A stretch of 9,806 nt of DNA from Planctomycetota bacterium (GTDB lineage: Bacteria > Planctomycetota > PUPC01 > JACPCR01): assembly GCA_030740295.1 (NCBI GenBank), contig JASLXP010000497.1:1-9806 (forward strand), read 5' to 3'. The translations under genes and the position numbers were made by a program. This document shows, piece after piece, positions 7,724 through 9,806 of this stretch; the stretch's first letter is position 1; each line of letters opens with the position of its first letter. The notes under the pieces are model-generated. The model was given only the letters and a program-made list of their open reading frames with translations, did no database searches and was not told the origin of the DNA.

Positions 7724-9757
7724 TCATTCCATATCGATCCACCGTCGCATTCTGGAAAGTCTTGCCTTGGCCCGACAGGTCACGGGCCGGCCGCGCCAGG
7801 AAACGTCAGGGAGTCGTTCGGGGTTGAGCACAAACCTGTCTCTTCCGGCTGGCGTCGTCACCTCCAGGGCTTCGAATCTGTAGCTGACGCGGTCGGGCAG
7901 GCCCAGAGGCCGGAGGCTTACGTCGGGAATCTTCCCCTCGAATGGAAACAGTATGGTAATGAATCCGAGGCAGCCGGGATGATCGGCATCCATCCAGGTA
8001 CGGGCACGCAAATGGTGCCATTCCTTCTTGGGCGGCGCGTGTCCATCCGGAACATCCTCCGGTTTGAAATCAATGCCGGTTTCCGTGCGGCGAATAGACT
8101 CGGGATGAGCCCATGCAAGCAGGCACGCCTTTCGGCCTGTCGTACGGGCCTGGCCGGGGCCAAGGACGCGAAAAGCCTGCGGCGAATGCCAGTAAGAGGA
8201 AGTTGCGCGATTGAACATGCCTGTTTGCTCATGGCGGACCGAGTCCATCACCAGCAGGTAACCAGGATTCTTTACGAAGACAATCGTGCGACGTACGATC
8301 AGGTCCGCACTGAGTTTGTAGTCCCGGTGGCCCTGAGGCGGCACTTGCCTGTAGGCCTTGTGGTAAGCAGAGAAGAAGTCGACTTGCCCGTCACTGTACC
8401 AGGCCACGTCCTGCCCCTCGCACGGGCGGCTGTCGTAGAGAAAGCTGTCCACCAGCAACTGATTGTGGGCTTCCGGAGCGCGCCACAGGATATCCATCGG
8501 ATGACCGTATGGCCCGAACCGCGGCGCTTCTTCAATGAGAATCTCGCCGTGCGACCACAGGTTTGTGCTCAGCAGATCCATGTGCGAATGCCATCCGGCA
8601 TAGTCACCGAAAGAGACGTTTGTGAAAGTGGATTTCCGTTGTGCGCCGTTACGCATGATAGCCACGCCCGAGCCTTTCATGAAGCATGAGCGAGAACGAT
8701 CGACACCCAAATCCCTCGCCGTGCCGGGCGGAAAGACCTTCCGATCTAGCGCCAGATCCAGAACATAGCCCAAAGACAGCAGACTGGAATCGCCAAAGCC
8801 GGGCGGCATATCGTCTGGGCTCAACGTCTGTGCGATGAACTGGTAGGCCCGGCGCAAGCCCTCGAGGAAATGCTCGTCGCGGCCGGCCATCCCGCCGGTT
8901 CGCTGCGCGAACTCCCAGACATGTGTCAGGCGTTCGAGAGTGAATGCCCCGTAGCCCCAGTTGCGTTCGAGGTGTCCACCGTCAGGGAAGAAACTGCGAT
9001 CGAAATCCAGGTCGAGCCAGCGAAGGCTCTGCCTCTCCCACATCGGCGCCTCACGGAATTCCGTCATCGTTCGGGACAGGAAGAACAACCCATAGCACCC
9101 GGCCGTAAAGATGTTGTGGACGATGTAGCGTCTGGTCGCTTGCCGCATCGCTCGGCCAATTCCAAGGATCAGTTTCATAGCCGCCTCGGCCGCCCCAGTC
9201 GAAATGCGACCCGTATGGAGCAGCGCGAGATAGATTCGCCAGAAGGAGTGGAACTGAGCGTGCGCCGGCAGCATGGTGTGGAGCGGATAGTCCCCATTCT
9301 GCGAAAGAGCCTCCCGGCAGCGATAGCACGAGGTAAGCACCTGGGCCAGGAAACGGCGCGGATCTTTGTCTCCCGAGTGGATAACGTAATTCAGAACTGG
9401 CTGAACGTGGCCCATGAGAATCTGAAGGTCGGCGACATCGTGTTTTCCGCTCACCAGCTCGGAGAGCTCCGAGCTGCTGAGGATGCTGAGCGGTTTGCAG
9501 ATGAGCTTACGCACCTCGGCACGCGTGGGTCGCTCCGCAATTTCCGTGTCCTCCTGTGCCATCTGCCATGACAGAGCACGCGCTTGGCGATGAAAATCAG
9601 CCAGCTTTGCATAGGCCCGTGCCTTATGGCCGGCCAGACCGAGCTCGATAGCTTCCTGAAGCTTACCGTCCGTATCTATACCTTTCTTTGCTCGAAGACT
9701 TGACCAGAAATCCTCTTCCGTGATCTCTTTGGTGAAGTCTTTCGTGATTTTGCTCAT
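7724..9757 (-). CDS. Heparinase II/III-family protein (putative polysaccharide lyase)
   Basis: This 677-residue protein is related to heparinase II/III and alginate lyases, which cleave uronate-containing polysaccharides by beta-elimination. An all-helical toroid domain covers about 1-345, with HNIFTAG (214-220) and DGGHLERNWGYGAF (259-272), the latter resembling the block that holds the catalytic Tyr. The beta-sheet heparinase II/III-like domain (about 355-640) carries GWHSHMDLL (388-396), the family's His-rich active-site signature, and HNQLLVDS (431-438). The start at 9757 is chosen for AGGAAG 8 bases upstream and a family-like beginning; the frame stays open to the window edge. No signal peptide or membrane helix is visible, so a cytoplasmic location is inferred. 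Substrate is not predictable. It is convergent with the atp operon and probably unrelated to it. Confidence 0.88.
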   Translation of the reverse strand: MSKITKDFTKEITEEDFWSSLRAKKGIDTDGKLQEAIELGLAGHKARAYAKLADFHRQARALSWQMAQEDTEIAERPTRAEVRKLICKPLSILSSSELSELVSGKHDVADLQILMGHVQPVLNYVIHSGDKDPRRFLAQVLTSCYRCREALSQNGDYPLHTMLPAHAQFHSFWRIYLALLHTGRISTGAAEAAMKLILGIGRAMRQATRRYIVHNIFTAGCYGLFFLSRTMTEFREAPMWERQSLRWLDLDFDRSFFPDGGHLERNWGYGAFTLERLTHVWEFAQRTGGMAGRDEHFLEGLRRAYQFIAQTLSPDDMPPGFGDSSLLSLGYVLDLALDRKVFPPGTARDLGVDRSRSCFMKGSGVAIMRNGAQRKSTFTNVSFGDYAGWHSHMDLLSTNLWSHGEILIEEAPRFGPYGHPMDILWRAPEAHNQLLVDSFLYDSRPCEGQDVAWYSDGQVDFFSAYHKAYRQVPPQGHRDYKLSADLIVRRTIVFVKNPGYLLVMDSVRHEQTGMFNRATSSYWHSPQAFRVLGPGQARTTGRKACLLAWAHPESIRRTETGIDFKPEDVPDGHAPPKKEWHHLRARTWMDADHPGCLGFITILFPFEGKIPDVSLRPLGLPDRVSYRFEALEVTTPAGRDRFVLNPERLPDVSWRGRPVTCRAKARLSRMRRWIDME

Positions 9758-9765
9758 AGGATGTT

Positions 9766-9771
9766 CTTCCT
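9766..9771 (-). promoter_or_regulatory. Ribosome binding site of the heparinase-like gene
   Basis: On the - strand AGGAAG stands 8 bases before the ATG at 9757. It favours this start over the in-frame ATG at 9802, which would add 15 residues (MESCDARPIHQEEHP) with no hydrophobic character. Confidence 0.55.
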
Positions 9772-9806
9772 GGTGAATGGGCCGCGCGTCGCAAGATTCC
9801 ATCCAA

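Noticed and set aside
7706..8689. Open frame of 327 codons on the + strand downstream of atpC
   Set aside because: It begins at the terminator edge and lies antisense to the heparinase-like gene, whose motifs are clear. The composition of its product is unlike a real protein family.
8870..9571. Open frame of 233 codons on the + strand
   Set aside because: Antisense shadow of the N-terminal half of the heparinase-like gene.

Overview
The window holds almost all of an F-type (F1Fo) H+-ATP synthase operon on the + strand, from the last codons of a probable atpZ to a terminator after atpC. A convergent heparinase II/III-like gene follows on the - strand. The gene order is (atpZ)-atpI-atpB-atpE-atpF-atpH-atpA-[small HTH gene]-atpG-atpD-atpC. 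It is a bacterial chromosome of moderately high GC. The taxon cannot be fixed from sequence alone. The histidine-rich subunit a, the b subunit with a signal-peptide-like start, the epsilon of only 86 residues, the excisionase-like HTH gene inside the operon and the large polysaccharide-lyase-type gene would suit an uncultivated Gram-negative lineage near the Planctomycetes/PVC group or Hydrogenedentes; this is inference.

Positions 1-3129 encode the membrane sector and stalk: the accessory AtpZ tail and AtpI (assembly/c-ring accessory proteins), subunit a (channel, essential Arg258), subunit c (rotor, Glu67), subunit b (stator) and delta (stator cap). Two junctions (atpZ/atpI and atpF/atpH) are ATGA overlaps. 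The 109-base atpE-atpF gap contains a hairpin and a six-codon mini-ORF.

Positions 3157-7655 encode the catalytic head and central stalk: alpha, gamma, beta and epsilon. Two things break the usual compact layout. A 71-codon gene for an excisionase/MerR-type helix-turn-helix protein sits between alpha and gamma. A hairpin built of inverted 7-base repeats sits just upstream of the beta ribosome binding site. Epsilon ends where its beta-sandwich domain ends, so the C-terminal helices that inhibit the enzyme in many bacteria are missing. A strong intrinsic terminator closes the operon at 7679-7707.

Positions 7724-9757 (- strand) encode a complete 677-residue heparinase II/III-family protein with the family's His/Tyr motifs and no visible signal peptide. 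It has no evident link to ATP synthase.

The points most worth following are the HTH gene inside the operon, the His-rich hexapeptide repeat and the roughly 30-residue loop extension in subunit a, the short epsilon, and the heptamer-built hairpin before atpD. No CRISPR array, tRNA, rRNA or insertion sequence was seen.
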